DNA of 64,000 nt from Williamsia muralis NBRC 105860 (GCF_001598915.1 NZ_BDAP01000002.1:992001-1056000), one strand, 5' to 3'. Positions 1 through 9,007 are shown, counted from the first letter of the stretch. Notes: generated by a model not told the origin, from the letters alone. Numbers and translations: made by a program.

Positions 1-119
1 CTCGAATCCTGACACACCAGTTCCACCGACCATCGCGCTTCTTCGAGAATTTCAGGCGCCCCGGGGATGAATTCTTCTCCGTTGTGCCGCGCCGCTGCGC
101 GACACCGGGCTCATTTTCG

Positions 120-156
120 TTCGCAGATGATCACCGTGGTTCGCAGATGATCACCG
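120..156. repeat. 20-bp tandem duplication at the end of the Ddn-like gene
   Basis: A 17-base string starting TTCGCAGATGATCACCG occurs at 120-136 and again at 140-156, with a 20-base period. The second copy encodes the last residues of the Ddn-like protein, and the first copy lies just past its stop codon. The upstream bases 1-118 show no gene that can be supported on either strand. Confidence 0.8.
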
Positions 157-610
157 GGATCTTGCGTTCGGTCCAGGCCGCGTAGTTGTCGAAGTCGGCG
201 TACACCTCGACGAGTTTGGGCCAGAGGCGCGCCCGTTCCTGGTCGTCGGCCTCACGCGCTCGCATGGCGACCGTCTTGCGTCCCTCTTGGACGCTCACAT
301 CGGGATTGGCCTTGACGTTGTGGTACCAGGCCGGGTTCGAGGCCATCCCACCCTGCGAGGCAACCACCACCACGTTGGCACCGTCACGCAGATAGAGAAG
401 CGGCACCGTGCGCGGTTTGCCTGATTTGCGGCCCATCGCGGTCAGCAGGATGACCGGCGCAGGTTCCTTGAACCCGGCGCCCACCCGCCACTTCGACCCG
501 ATACGTCCACCGGTCAGCTTGTAGATCTTGGTGTTCGCCCGTGACCCGAGTTTGACGATGGTGCTGACGGCCTTGCTGTTGAGCGCTTTGGGTGCTTCTT
601 GTTGTGGCAC
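131..610 (-). CDS. Ddn-like F420-dependent nitroreductase/quinone reductase family protein
   Basis: The 159-residue protein has the compact split-barrel pattern of the deazaflavin (F420)-dependent nitroreductase family typified by mycobacterial Ddn. Visible family features are the segment [21 protein letters not shown] (roughly residues 53-73, the phosphate-binding loop region), the [14 protein letters not shown] motif around residues 92-105, and a C-terminal [12 protein letters not shown]. Members reduce quinones or nitro compounds with reduced F420; the substrate here cannot be told. It follows fadA5 on the same strand with a 6-base gap, so it is probably co-transcribed from the fadA5 promoter and could be KstR-controlled. 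Its last codons lie in a 20-bp tandem duplication (about 120-156), which may have changed the natural C-terminus. The family call is firm; the role is open. Confidence 0.85.
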   Translation of the reverse strand: MPQQEAPKALNSKAVSTIVKLGSRANTKIYKLTGGRIGSKWRVGAGFKEPAPVILLTAMGRKSGKPRTVPLLYLRDGANVVVVASQGGMASNPAWYHNVKANPDVSVQEGRKTVAMRAREADDQERARLWPKLVEVYADFDNYAAWTERKIPVIICEPR

Positions 611-616
611 GCGACC

Positions 617-1855
<1,239 letters not shown>

Positions 1856-1900
1856 TCACCAGGTAGTAGCCACTGTGACGCATCTTGCTCTACCATCGAC

Positions 1901-1914
1901 TAGAACACGTTCAT
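1901..1914. promoter_or_regulatory. KstR operator-like site (cyp125 side)
   Basis: TAGAACACGTTCAT matches the KstR consensus at the left half and core. It ends 22 bases before the chosen cyp125 ATG, where it would overlap the core promoter. Confidence 0.85.
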
Positions 1915-1936
1915 GTCTAGCATTTAGGTGGTTGCA

Positions 1937-3208
1937 ATGACGCAGGCCGAGAAGGTTTGCCCTTTCGCGGAAGGGTTCGACTTCACCAGCCCAGACCTGT
2001 TGGAACAAGGCATCCCGGTCAAGGAATTCGCGGAGCTGCGTAAGACAGCGCCGGTGTGGTGGAACGCCCAGGAAGAAGGAAAGGGCGGCGGCTTCCACGA
2101 CGGTGGGTACTGGGTCGTCAGCAAGCACGAAGATGTGCGCGCGATCTCGAAGAACAACGAGAACTGGTCTACCGCCGAGAACGGCGTGATCATGCGTTTC
2201 GAGGACTCGATGACGCAGGAGCAGCTCGACGTCACCAAGGCGCTGCTGATCAACCACGATCCGCCCGAGCACACCCGCCTGCGCAAGCTGGTGGCGAAGA
2301 TGTTCACCCCGAAGGCGGTGCACGCGCTCGAGGAGAAGCTCGAGGATGCGTCACAGAAGATCGTCAAGGACGCCGCTGCCAAGGGAACCGGCGATTTCGT
2401 CGACGACGTCGCGGTCAACCTGCCGCTGATGGCGATCGCAGATCTGCTCGGTGTCCCCGAGGACGACCGCGAGAAGCTCTTCCACTGGTCGAACAACATG
2501 ATGAACGCCGACGACCCGGAGTTCAACGAGGTGGACCCTGAGTCAGGGCTCACCCCGGCTCAGCTCTCTTCGGCCGAGATCCTCGGCTACGCGTACACGA
2601 TGGCCGAAGATCGCAAGAAGTGTCCGGCCGATGACATCGTCACCGCCCTCGTCAACGCCGACATCGACGGCCAGTCACTCGACGAGATCGAGTTCGGCTA
2701 CTTCGTCATCCTGCTGACCGTCGCCGGTAACGAGACCACCCGTAATGCCATCAGCCATGGCATGAACGCGTTCCTCGACAACCCGGAGCAGTGGGAGATC
2801 TTCAAGCGTGATCGCCCCGCGACCGCCGCAGACGAGATCGTCCGTTGGGCCACGCCGGTCAACGCGTTCCAGCGCACCGCCCGCCACGACGTCGAACTCG
2901 GTGGTGTGACCGTCAAGAAGGGTCAGCGCGTCGGCATGTTCTACGGCTCAGCCAACTACGACGAGGATGTGTTCGAGAACCCCTTCGAGTTCAACATCCT
3001 GCGTGACCCGAACCCGCACGTCGGATTCGGTGGCCACGGCGCGCACTACTGCGTGGGCGCGAACCTGGCCCGCATGGAGATCAACTTGATCTTCAACGCG
3101 ATCGCCGACCACATGCCCGACATCACCAAGCTCGCCGAGCCGCGCCGTCTGCGCCACGGCTGGATCAACGGTGTCAAGGAATTGTCGGTCAAATACGGCA
3201 CTGCCTGA
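1937..3208 (+). CDS. cyp125: CYP125, steroid C26/C27 monooxygenase (cytochrome P450)
   Basis: A 423-residue P450 closely resembling M. tuberculosis CYP125A1, which oxidises the terminal methyl of cholesterol or cholestenone to the acid and so starts side-chain degradation. Visible are the AELRKTAPVWWN and KGGGFHDGG N-terminal segments, the I-helix AGNETTRNA, the EIVRWATP region with the ExxR motif, and the haem-binding GFGGHGAHYCVGANLAR with the proximal Cys. The start at ATG 1937 is preferred because AGGTGG at 1926-1931 is a good ribosome-binding site; an in-frame GTG at 1928 would lie inside that site. It is divergent from fadA5, with a KstR box at 1901-1914, and is followed by a strong hairpin terminator. 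Electrons would come from a ferredoxin such as FdxD in this window (inference). Confidence 0.96.
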   Translation: MTQAEKVCPFAEGFDFTSPDLLEQGIPVKEFAELRKTAPVWWNAQEEGKGGGFHDGGYWVVSKHEDVRAISKNNENWSTAENGVIMRFEDSMTQEQLDVTKALLINHDPPEHTRLRKLVAKMFTPKAVHALEEKLEDASQKIVKDAAAKGTGDFVDDVAVNLPLMAIADLLGVPEDDREKLFHWSNNMMNADDPEFNEVDPESGLTPAQLSSAEILGYAYTMAEDRKKCPADDIVTALVNADIDGQSLDEIEFGYFVILLTVAGNETTRNAISHGMNAFLDNPEQWEIFKRDRPATAADEIVRWATPVNAFQRTARHDVELGGVTVKKGQRVGMFYGSANYDEDVFENPFEFNILRDPNPHVGFGGHGAHYCVGANLARMEINLIFNAIADHMPDITKLAEPRRLRHGWINGVKELSVKYGTA

Positions 3209-3230
3209 GTCGCACGACATCTACAAGAGG

Positions 3231-3256
3231 CCCCGGACGACACGTCCGGGGCTTCT
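3231..3256. terminator. Intrinsic terminator after cyp125 (bidirectional)
   Basis: A perfect 9-bp stem CCCCGGACG / CGTCCGGGG (3231-3239 and 3243-3251) with a 3-base loop is followed by a short pyrimidine-rich run. It lies between the convergent cyp125 and methyltransferase genes and can serve both. Confidence 0.85.
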
Positions 3257-3277
3257 TGTGTTCTGGCAGAGCGACAT

Positions 3278-4129
3278 TCACGGGCGAACGACCGGCGCGG
3301 TCACCCGCGCGATGACCTGTTCGTGACTGGCTGTGTAGCCGAGGTATTCGAACTCGATTCCGGTGCGACTCACGAACTCGTGCCATGCCCGATACTCGTG
3401 CTGCTGCCAGCCCGGGTAGTTGAAGAATTCGTCGAACACGATGATCGTGCCTGCCACCAGCCGCTGGCCGACGAGACCGAGCACCGTTGCGGTGGATGAA
3501 TAGAGGTCTGCGTCCAGGTGCAGGAATGACACCGGCTCGCGATGTTCGGTGAGGAAATCGGGCAGCGTGTCCTCGAACAATCCCCGTATCAAGTCCGCCC
3601 CGGGAACGTCCGGCAACGTGTCCTGTGCGAACTCGCCGGCATCAAAGCCACTCCGCCACGTGTCCGGCAGTCCTGAGAAGACGTCGAATCCGAAGACGCG
3701 GTGCTCTGGTTTCAGTTCTGCGGCAATGATGTTCAGGGTGGTACCGGTCGCGACCCCGAATTCCAGTGCCATACCAGGGATGTGAACCTGGGAGAGCGCG
3801 TACCGCAGTGTGTCGTGAGGATGCCAGAACTGCGGAGCTTTGGGCATGTGCGCGAGGACGAAGTCACCTGACTGGCGAGCGGCATCTGTGTCCATCACGT
3901 GGGTGAGGTCGCGGCGGACCTGCTGTTCGAGGTGATTCACCCGGCGATGCAGTGCAACGACTTCCTCTCGGGTCTCCGAGAGCGCGTCCATTGTCTGCCT
4001 GTGAAGCTGTTCGACGAGTGCGTTTGTCTCCCGGCTCGAGTCGTCGACCACCTCGGACACAGCACGCTGGAGTTTTTGTCTGGCACCACGCCGCACACGT
4101 TCGAACATGAGCCCCATGGTGCCAGCCAT
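3278..4129 (-). CDS. TylF/MycF-like class I SAM-dependent methyltransferase
   Basis: A protein of about 283 residues. The N-terminal 75 residues are charged and probably helical or coiled coil (ETNALVEQLHRQTMDALSE and EVVALHRRVNHLEQQV). A Rossmann methyltransferase domain follows, with LEFGVATGTTLNI as the SAM-binding motif I, then FGFDVFSGLPDTW, VSFLHLDADLYSST and IIVFDEFFNYPGW. These last motifs, including the acidic D-A-D and D-E-F metal ligands, are typical of the TylF/macrocin O-methyltransferase family. The substrate is unknown. The gene sits between cyp125 and the ltp operon but has no KstR box of its own, so membership in sterol catabolism is unproven. Start codons at 4132 (GTG), 4129, 4117 and 4108 (ATG) are all possible and none has a clear ribosome-binding site. 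Confidence 0.75.
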   Translation of the reverse strand: MAGTMGLMFERVRRGARQKLQRAVSEVVDDSSRETNALVEQLHRQTMDALSETREEVVALHRRVNHLEQQVRRDLTHVMDTDAARQSGDFVLAHMPKAPQFWHPHDTLRYALSQVHIPGMALEFGVATGTTLNIIAAELKPEHRVFGFDVFSGLPDTWRSGFDAGEFAQDTLPDVPGADLIRGLFEDTLPDFLTEHREPVSFLHLDADLYSSTATVLGLVGQRLVAGTIIVFDEFFNYPGWQQHEYRAWHEFVSRTGIEFEYLGYTASHEQVIARVTAPVVRP

Positions 4130-4180
4130 CACGCGCAGGCCGGCACCACTTGACCTTCGGGCGTTTCCGGGGTGCGGACC

Positions 4181-4624
4181 TCAGGCCTTGCGCACCGAGT
4201 TGATCGTCTTCTCCACTTCCCAGAACGCGCGCAGAGCGGCCAGCGAGCCGTCCGGGTTGGCGCGGTAGGTGAAGACGCCACGTGCCTCGGAGATGTGGCC
4301 GTGGATGTGGGTGACGATCTTGCCGATGTAGGCAACCTCGTTGCCACAGATGATCTCTTCGTCGAAGACGAACTCGATGCTCTCGGTGGTGCCGATCGAC
4401 AGATCCCAGAAGTGACTGATCCGGTCGTGGCCGGTGAAGCCGATGCCCTCTTCGTCGAACATCGAGGGACCCACCGGGTCTTGCACGATGCCGTCGGGTG
4501 CAAAGAGCTTCACCCAGGCGTCCTTGTCGCGCGAGGCGACGTATTCGCGCGAGCGGCGTCCGGCGACAACCGCGGGGTTGTTCTCCCGATCGATGTTGAG
4601 GTACGCCGGTTCTGCTTTGGTCAC
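4181..4624 (-). CDS. SnoaL-like (NTF2-fold) nuclear transport factor 2 family protein
   Basis: A protein of about 147 residues with the pattern of a small alpha+beta-barrel SnoaL/ketosteroid-isomerase-like protein: an N-terminal helix with REYVASRDKDAWVKLFAPDGIVQDPVG, then a beta-rich part with IEFVFDEEIICGNEVAYIGKI and GVFTYRANPDGSLAALRAFWE. The GTG at 4624 is chosen because GGAG precedes it and because it avoids overlap with ltp3; the frame runs open to 4693. It is the last gene of the DUF35-ltp4-ltp3 operon, 35 bases after ltp3. NTF2-fold proteins act as isomerases, hydratases or cyclases on steroid- and polyketide-like substrates, so a role on a sterol side-chain CoA ester is plausible but unproven. 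Confidence 0.75.
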   Translation of the reverse strand: MTKAEPAYLNIDRENNPAVVAGRRSREYVASRDKDAWVKLFAPDGIVQDPVGPSMFDEEGIGFTGHDRISHFWDLSIGTTESIEFVFDEEIICGNEVAYIGKIVTHIHGHISEARGVFTYRANPDGSLAALRAFWEVEKTINSVRKA

Positions 4625-4659
4625 GAGATCTCCGTAGGTTGGTCCAGCAGGCGGTCGGG

Positions 4660-5835
4660 TCAGTGGGTGGGCTTGTCCGCGCCCACGAGCCACATCGAGA
4701 AGTACTGCGAGCCACCGCCGTACGCGTGGCCGAGTGCCTTACGCGCGCCCACCACCTGATGGTCGCCGCCCTTGCCCTGCACCTGGATGGCCGCCTCGGC
4801 GAAGCGGATCATGCCCGAGGCCCCGATCGGGTTGGACGAGAGCACTCCGCCGGACGGGTTGACCGGTAGTTTGCCGCCGATCGCGGTCTCGCCTGCCTCG
4901 GTGAGCTTCCAGCCTTCGTTCTCGGGCATGAACCCGAGGTTCTCGAGCCACATCGGCTCGAACCAGGAGAACGGCACGTAGATCTCCGCGGCGTCGATCT
5001 CCTCGAGGGGATTGGAGATGCCGCCGGCCTTCCACAATGCGGCGGCGGCGTCGCGGCCTGCCTGTGGACTGACGGTGTCGCGATGCGAGTAGGACAGCGG
5101 TTCGGTGCGCATCGCCGACGCGTGAATCCACGCAACGGGGATACCGTCGGCCGCCTTGGCGTCGGAGGTCTCCTCGTCGCCGATCACCACGGCACAGGCG
5201 CCGTCGGACGACGGGCACGTCTCGTCGTAGCGGATGGGATCCCACAGCATCTGCGAGCTCATCACCTTCTCCACGGTGAGGTCGGGCTGATGCAGGTGGG
5301 CCAGCGGATTGAGCGCACCGTTCTGGCGGTCCTTGGCGGCGACGATCGCACCGATGTGCTCGGGTGCACCGGAGCGGCGGATGTAGGAGCGCACGTGCGG
5401 GGCGAAGAACCCGCCTGCGCCTGCGCCGACAGGCATGGTGAAGGGAACCGGAATCGACAACGCCCACATGGCATTCGACTCGGACTGCTTCTCCCACGCG
5501 ATGGCGAGCACCCGCCGGTGGACACCCGAGGTGACCAGGCTGGCTGCGACGTTCGCCGTCGAACCGCCGACCGATCCGGCGGTGTGCACGCGGATCAGCC
5601 GTTTGCCCTCGGCGCCGAGCGCCTGGGCCATGGCGAGTTCGGGCATCATCGTGCCCTCGAAGAGGTCGGGGGCCTTACCGACGACAACGGCGTCGATGTC
5701 GTCCATCGTCACCTGCGCATCGGCCAGCGCTTTGTCGATCGCTTCGCGGCACATCCCGGCCATCGACACGTCGTGGCGCTTGGCCACGTACTTGGTCTGC
5801 CCGGTGCCCTGCACCGCAGCCCGATACCGGCCCAT
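4660..5835 (-). CDS. ltp3: Ltp3, thiolase-fold steroid side-chain lyase (SCP2/lipid-transfer-protein family)
   Basis: A 391-residue protein of the non-decarboxylating thiolase-like SCPx family. Motifs include GTGQTKYVAKRHDVSM at the N-terminus, HTAGSVGGSTANVAASLV where a canonical thiolase would carry its nucleophilic Cys, PSSDGACAVVIGDEE, and the C-terminal NPSGGVLSSNPIGASGM and GHAYGGGSQYFSMWL. Ltp3 and Ltp4 of rhodococci are needed for removal of C24-branched (phytosterol) side chains and are thought to act as aldolases together with DUF35 partners. Here ltp3 overlaps the end of ltp4 by one base (ATGA-type junction), which implies coupled translation, in the gene order of Rv3523-Rv3522-Rv3521. 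The HTAGSVGG segment replaces the catalytic-Cys motif, in keeping with lyase rather than thiolase chemistry. Confidence 0.9.
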   Translation of the reverse strand: MGRYRAAVQGTGQTKYVAKRHDVSMAGMCREAIDKALADAQVTMDDIDAVVVGKAPDLFEGTMMPELAMAQALGAEGKRLIRVHTAGSVGGSTANVAASLVTSGVHRRVLAIAWEKQSESNAMWALSIPVPFTMPVGAGAGGFFAPHVRSYIRRSGAPEHIGAIVAAKDRQNGALNPLAHLHQPDLTVEKVMSSQMLWDPIRYDETCPSSDGACAVVIGDEETSDAKAADGIPVAWIHASAMRTEPLSYSHRDTVSPQAGRDAAAALWKAGGISNPLEEIDAAEIYVPFSWFEPMWLENLGFMPENEGWKLTEAGETAIGGKLPVNPSGGVLSSNPIGASGMIRFAEAAIQVQGKGGDHQVVGARKALGHAYGGGSQYFSMWLVGADKPTH

Positions 5836-6878
5836 CAGTTCTTGCCTTCCATTTTGACGACCATGTTCTGCTGCAGCAGCGGTCCGCTGCTTGCGTGGGC
5901 CAGTGCGGTGTCGGCGTTGCCGGCGAGAATCGTGCTCGCGGCGAAGCCGATGCGCTCGAGGCCCGCGGAGAACAGCGGGTTGGCTGCCAGTGCGCCGCCC
6001 GAGGGGTTGATGATCGTCGAATCATCGAGTCCCAGCTCGTTTTTGAGAATCAGTTCCTGATGTGTGTAGGACGCGTGGAGCTCGGCGACGTCGACCTTGC
6101 GGTTGTCGCCGAGGACGGCATCGCCGGCGAGCTTGGTCGACGGTGACTTGGTGAGGTCCCGTGCACCGAAGTTCGGAGTGTCGATCCGGTGGTCCCAGCC
6201 GGAAATCCATGCGGGACGGGCCACGAGCTGCTTCGCGCGGTGTTCGCTGGCGAGGATGATCGCCGCGGCACCGTCGGTGTAGCGGCAGACATCATGTGCC
6301 CGAAGGGGATCGGAGACGTAATCGGACGCCAGCAGGTCCTCCACCGAGCGGTCGGTGCCACGCGCGGCCACAGCCGCCATGTCCGCTTCGGTCCATGCTC
6401 CCGAGTCGAGGCCCGCGCGGGCCTGCAGGGCTGCGAGCGAACGAGCATCCGGCCACAGCGGGGCGACGGTGTGCGGGTCGGTCTGCAATGCCAGCACCTG
6501 GTCGGTGTGTGATGCCGAAGGCTTGCCGAATCCGTAGGCCAGTGCCACATCCACCTCGCCGGTGGCGATCTTCACCCATGCCTCGTACAAAGCCCACGCG
6601 GCGTCCATCTCGACGTGCGATTCGTTGATCGGCGGAACGGCCCCGATCGAGTCGATCGCGGAGATGAACGAGAACGCGCGCCCGGCAAGGTAATCCGAGG
6701 ACCCCGAGCACCAGAAGTCGATGTCGGTGCGGGTGATGCCCAGCTCGGCGTAGAGCTTCTGGAAACAAGGCACCAGCATCTCGACGCCGTTGGTGGTGCC
6801 GAACGTCTCGTCGACGTGTGGACTGTGCGCGAATCCGATCACTGCGATCGGCGGCATGTCGCGGTATGTGCTGCTCAC
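5835..6878 (-). CDS. ltp4: Ltp4, thiolase-fold steroid side-chain lyase subunit
   Basis: A 347-residue thiolase-like protein: VIGFAHSPHVDETFGTTNG at the N-terminus, FWCSGSSDYLAGRAFSF, DAAWALYEAWVKIATGEVDVALAYGFGK, and a C-terminal NPSGGALAANPLFSAGL and ALAHASSGPLLQQN. This is the Ltp4 type (Rv3522), expected to pair with Ltp3 and the DUF35 protein in retro-aldol cleavage of side-chain CoA esters. The start is the GTG at 6878 whose last two bases begin the stop codon of the upstream DUF35 gene (GTGA overlap). The frame is open much further upstream, to 7556, but that part lies antiparallel to nothing new: it is another frame of the DUF35 gene on the same strand. The tight GTGA and ATGA junctions make this a translationally coupled trio. 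Confidence 0.9.
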   Translation of the reverse strand: MSSTYRDMPPIAVIGFAHSPHVDETFGTTNGVEMLVPCFQKLYAELGITRTDIDFWCSGSSDYLAGRAFSFISAIDSIGAVPPINESHVEMDAAWALYEAWVKIATGEVDVALAYGFGKPSASHTDQVLALQTDPHTVAPLWPDARSLAALQARAGLDSGAWTEADMAAVAARGTDRSVEDLLASDYVSDPLRAHDVCRYTDGAAAIILASEHRAKQLVARPAWISGWDHRIDTPNFGARDLTKSPSTKLAGDAVLGDNRKVDVAELHASYTHQELILKNELGLDDSTIINPSGGALAANPLFSAGLERIGFAASTILAGNADTALAHASSGPLLQQNMVVKMEGKN

Positions 6879-7891
6879 AGGTGGTCCTTGTACGAGTCGT
6901 AGTCGGCGTCGGGTTCGCCCGTCGGCCGGAAGTGGCTGATGTTTCGCAACGTGTAGTCCCATTCCTCGCGTGGTCGCCACACGGCTTCCACACGAAGACC
7001 CATGTGCACCTCGCTGGCCTCGATGTCGAGGATCAGGTGCAGGAACGGGATGTCCGAACCGTCGAGGAGAACGTAGGCGGCAACGTACGGCGGTTTGATC
7101 TGCTGACCTAGGAACGGCACGTTGACGATGCAGAACGTGGTGACGGTGCCCTTGTCCGACACCTCGACGACCTCGCCGGTCGGGTTGCCGTCGGTGGGGT
7201 CGGCGCCGCGGGGCGGGAAGTAGACCGGCGCGTCGGGACCGGTGCGGCCGCCGTACAGCTTGCCCTCTTTGAGTCCCTGCAGATACCAGGTCTCTTCGAT
7301 CGAGGCGGTGTGGTTCATGGTCAGGGCGATCGGCGTGGTGATCATCACGCCGGGGTGCGGCACCTCGGCGGTGTTGTCCGGTACCGATGCCACCTCGTTG
7401 CCGGGGGCGAAGTGCGCGATGTCGTCGATGCGGCCGGTGCGCTCGGTGTTCCAGACGGCGTGCACCCGCATCCCGGTGCTCAGTTCGTCGGGGGAGTCGA
7501 CGGCGACTGCATGGAGCAGGCTGGTGTCCGCTCCGTCGAGCTGGATCAGAGCCCATCCGAAGGGCTTGGAAAGAGGTTGTCCCTCAAACGGTTCGGCCAT
7601 CCAGGTCCATGACTTCACGGTTCCGGTCGGCGACACCTCGACGAAGTCTTCGATCCGTTTGTGCGTACCGGGGTCGAACTCGACCGGGGGTACGTAGACG
7701 GTCCCGTCGGCGGCTCGACCACCGATGACCTTGCCGTCGAGCAACCCCTGGGCGAACCGCCCGAGTACCGGTCCGAGGGACCGGGTGTAATCAAAGGAGT
7801 TGCTCAACGGTGCGGACAGAACTGGATCGTCTGGATCTTCGATCGGGGCGACTAGGGCTGCGAATCCGGCAGATATCTGGTTCACGCTCAC
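6875..7891 (-). CDS. Tandem DUF35 OB-fold protein, Rv3521-like partner of Ltp3/Ltp4
   Basis: A 338-residue protein built from two DUF35-type units. Each has a rubredoxin-like segment (GGRAADGTVYVPPVEFDPGTH near residue 60 and GGRTGPDAPVYFPPRGADPTDG near residue 225) followed by an OB-fold beta domain that ends in a VxAVW motif. In DUF35 proteins the first segment is normally a zinc ribbon with four Cys; here none remain, so these units probably bind no zinc. DUF35 proteins bind acyl-CoA substrates and act as obligate partners of Ltp-type aldolases and hydratases. The GTG start at 7891 lies only 9 bases from the KstR box at 7901-7914 and has no ribosome-binding site, which suggests a leaderless transcript. 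It is first gene of the DUF35-ltp4-ltp3-SnoaL operon. Confidence 0.85.
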   Translation of the reverse strand: MSVNQISAGFAALVAPIEDPDDPVLSAPLSNSFDYTRSLGPVLGRFAQGLLDGKVIGGRAADGTVYVPPVEFDPGTHKRIEDFVEVSPTGTVKSWTWMAEPFEGQPLSKPFGWALIQLDGADTSLLHAVAVDSPDELSTGMRVHAVWNTERTGRIDDIAHFAPGNEVASVPDNTAEVPHPGVMITTPIALTMNHTASIEETWYLQGLKEGKLYGGRTGPDAPVYFPPRGADPTDGNPTGEVVEVSDKGTVTTFCIVNVPFLGQQIKPPYVAAYVLLDGSDIPFLHLILDIEASEVHMGLRVEAVWRPREEWDYTLRNISHFRPTGEPDADYDSYKDHL

Positions 7892-7900
7892 GGAATCGAG

Positions 7901-7914
7901 TAGAACAGGTTCTA
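7901..7914. promoter_or_regulatory. KstR operator, perfect palindrome (DUF35 operon / F420 oxidoreductase)
   Basis: TAGAACAGGTTCTA is a perfect TAGAAC-NN-GTTCTA palindrome in the 64-bp divergent promoter region between the DUF35-ltp operon and the LLM-class oxidoreductase gene. It is the best match in the window. Confidence 0.92.
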
Positions 7915-7955
7915 GTTATTCTCGCAAGGAGTTGACCGAACAGGAGGTCGCGGCC

Positions 7956-8993
7956 ATGAAGCTCGGTCTGCAATTGGGGTACTGGGGGGCCGCGCCGATC
8001 CCGGACGCGCCGGCTCTCATCGCAGCGGCGGAGGCCGCCGGATACGAGGCGGTGTTCACCGCCGAGTCGTGGGGTTCGGATGCGTACACGCCGCTGGCGT
8101 GGTGGGGGTCGCAGACGTCCACCATCAAGCTCGGTACCGGCATCGCGCAGCTGTCGGCGCGGCCACCGACATCGGCCGCCATGCACGCGCTGACGCTCGA
8201 CCATCTCTCGGGCGGCAGGCACATCCTCGGACTGGGTGTGTCGGGTCCACAGGTGGTCGAGGGGTGGTACGGCGAGCCGTTCGCCAAACCGCTCGCGCGC
8301 ACCCGCGAGTACGTGCAGGTGATCCGTGACGTGCTCGCTCGTGAAGACCGCGTGACCAACCCCGGGCCGCACTATCCGCTGCCGTACCCGTCCGATGCGC
8401 CGGGCTCGACAGGACTCGGGAAATCGCTCAAGCCGATCACCCATCCTCTGCGCAGTGACCTGCCGATCTGGCTCGGGGCAGAGGGACCCAAGAACGTCGC
8501 GTTGTCGGCGGAGATAGCCGACGGCTGGCTGGCCATCTACTACACCCCGCGGCTGTCGGACATGTACGAACAGTGGCTGGCCGAGGGCTTCGCACGGGCG
8601 GGGGCGCGGCGCACCCGCGACACCTTCGAGGTCGCGGCCACCGTGCAGGTCGAGATCACCGACAACCCGGCCGCGGTGATCGACGCCTACCGGCCGTCGA
8701 CGGCGCTGTACGTCGGCGGCATGGGCGCCAAGGAACAGAACTTCCACGCCGAGGTCTACAAGCGGATGGGCTACAAAGACGTGGTCCGGGACATCGGGGA
8801 GAAATTCCTGTCCGGAGCCAAGGAAGAGGCCATCGCCGCGGTTCCCGACGAGATGGTCCTCGAGACGCTGATCGTCGGCGATGAAGACGAGGTGCGGTCG
8901 CAGATCAAACGGTGGGAACAAGCCGGCGTCAGCATGCTGATGGTCACCACCCGTGACGTCGACCAGATCACCCGGCTGGGCACCCTCGTCTGA
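7956..8993 (+). CDS. LLM-class F420-dependent oxidoreductase, Rv3520c-like
   Basis: A 345-residue luciferase-like TIM-barrel protein beginning MKLGLQLGYWGAAPIPDAP, with TAESWGSDAYTPLAWWGSQT, STIKLGTGIAQLSARPP and GRHILGLGVSGPQVVEGWYG, all typical of F420-dependent LLM oxidoreductases. A clear AGGAGG lies 8 bases before the ATG at 7956, so the 52 in-frame upstream codons are not used. It is divergent from the DUF35-ltp4-ltp3 operon across a perfect KstR box, exactly as Rv3520c is from Rv3521-Rv3523. The reaction is not established; it probably reduces or oxidises a steroid side-chain intermediate with F420. Confidence 0.88.
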   Translation: MKLGLQLGYWGAAPIPDAPALIAAAEAAGYEAVFTAESWGSDAYTPLAWWGSQTSTIKLGTGIAQLSARPPTSAAMHALTLDHLSGGRHILGLGVSGPQVVEGWYGEPFAKPLARTREYVQVIRDVLAREDRVTNPGPHYPLPYPSDAPGSTGLGKSLKPITHPLRSDLPIWLGAEGPKNVALSAEIADGWLAIYYTPRLSDMYEQWLAEGFARAGARRTRDTFEVAATVQVEITDNPAAVIDAYRPSTALYVGGMGAKEQNFHAEVYKRMGYKDVVRDIGEKFLSGAKEEAIAAVPDEMVLETLIVGDEDEVRSQIKRWEQAGVSMLMVTTRDVDQITRLGTLV

Positions 8994-9007
8994 GTGAACA
9001 TGTTCTA
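8994..9007. promoter_or_regulatory. KstR-like palindrome just after the LLM oxidoreductase stop codon
   Basis: GTGAACATGTTCTA has the AAC-NN-GTT core and a good right half. It begins at the base after the oxidoreductase stop codon, between convergent genes, where no sterol promoter is evident. Confidence 0.5.

Noticed and set aside
1-118. Partial gene at the left edge
   Set aside because: Short open frames exist on both strands, but the likeliest minus-strand one has no start codon after an in-frame stop and no recognisable sequence.
6879-7556. Long open extension upstream of ltp4 in the same frame
   Set aside because: It lies entirely within the DUF35 gene on the same strand in another frame, has no thiolase-like sequence, and the GTGA junction at 6875-6878 is a good start.
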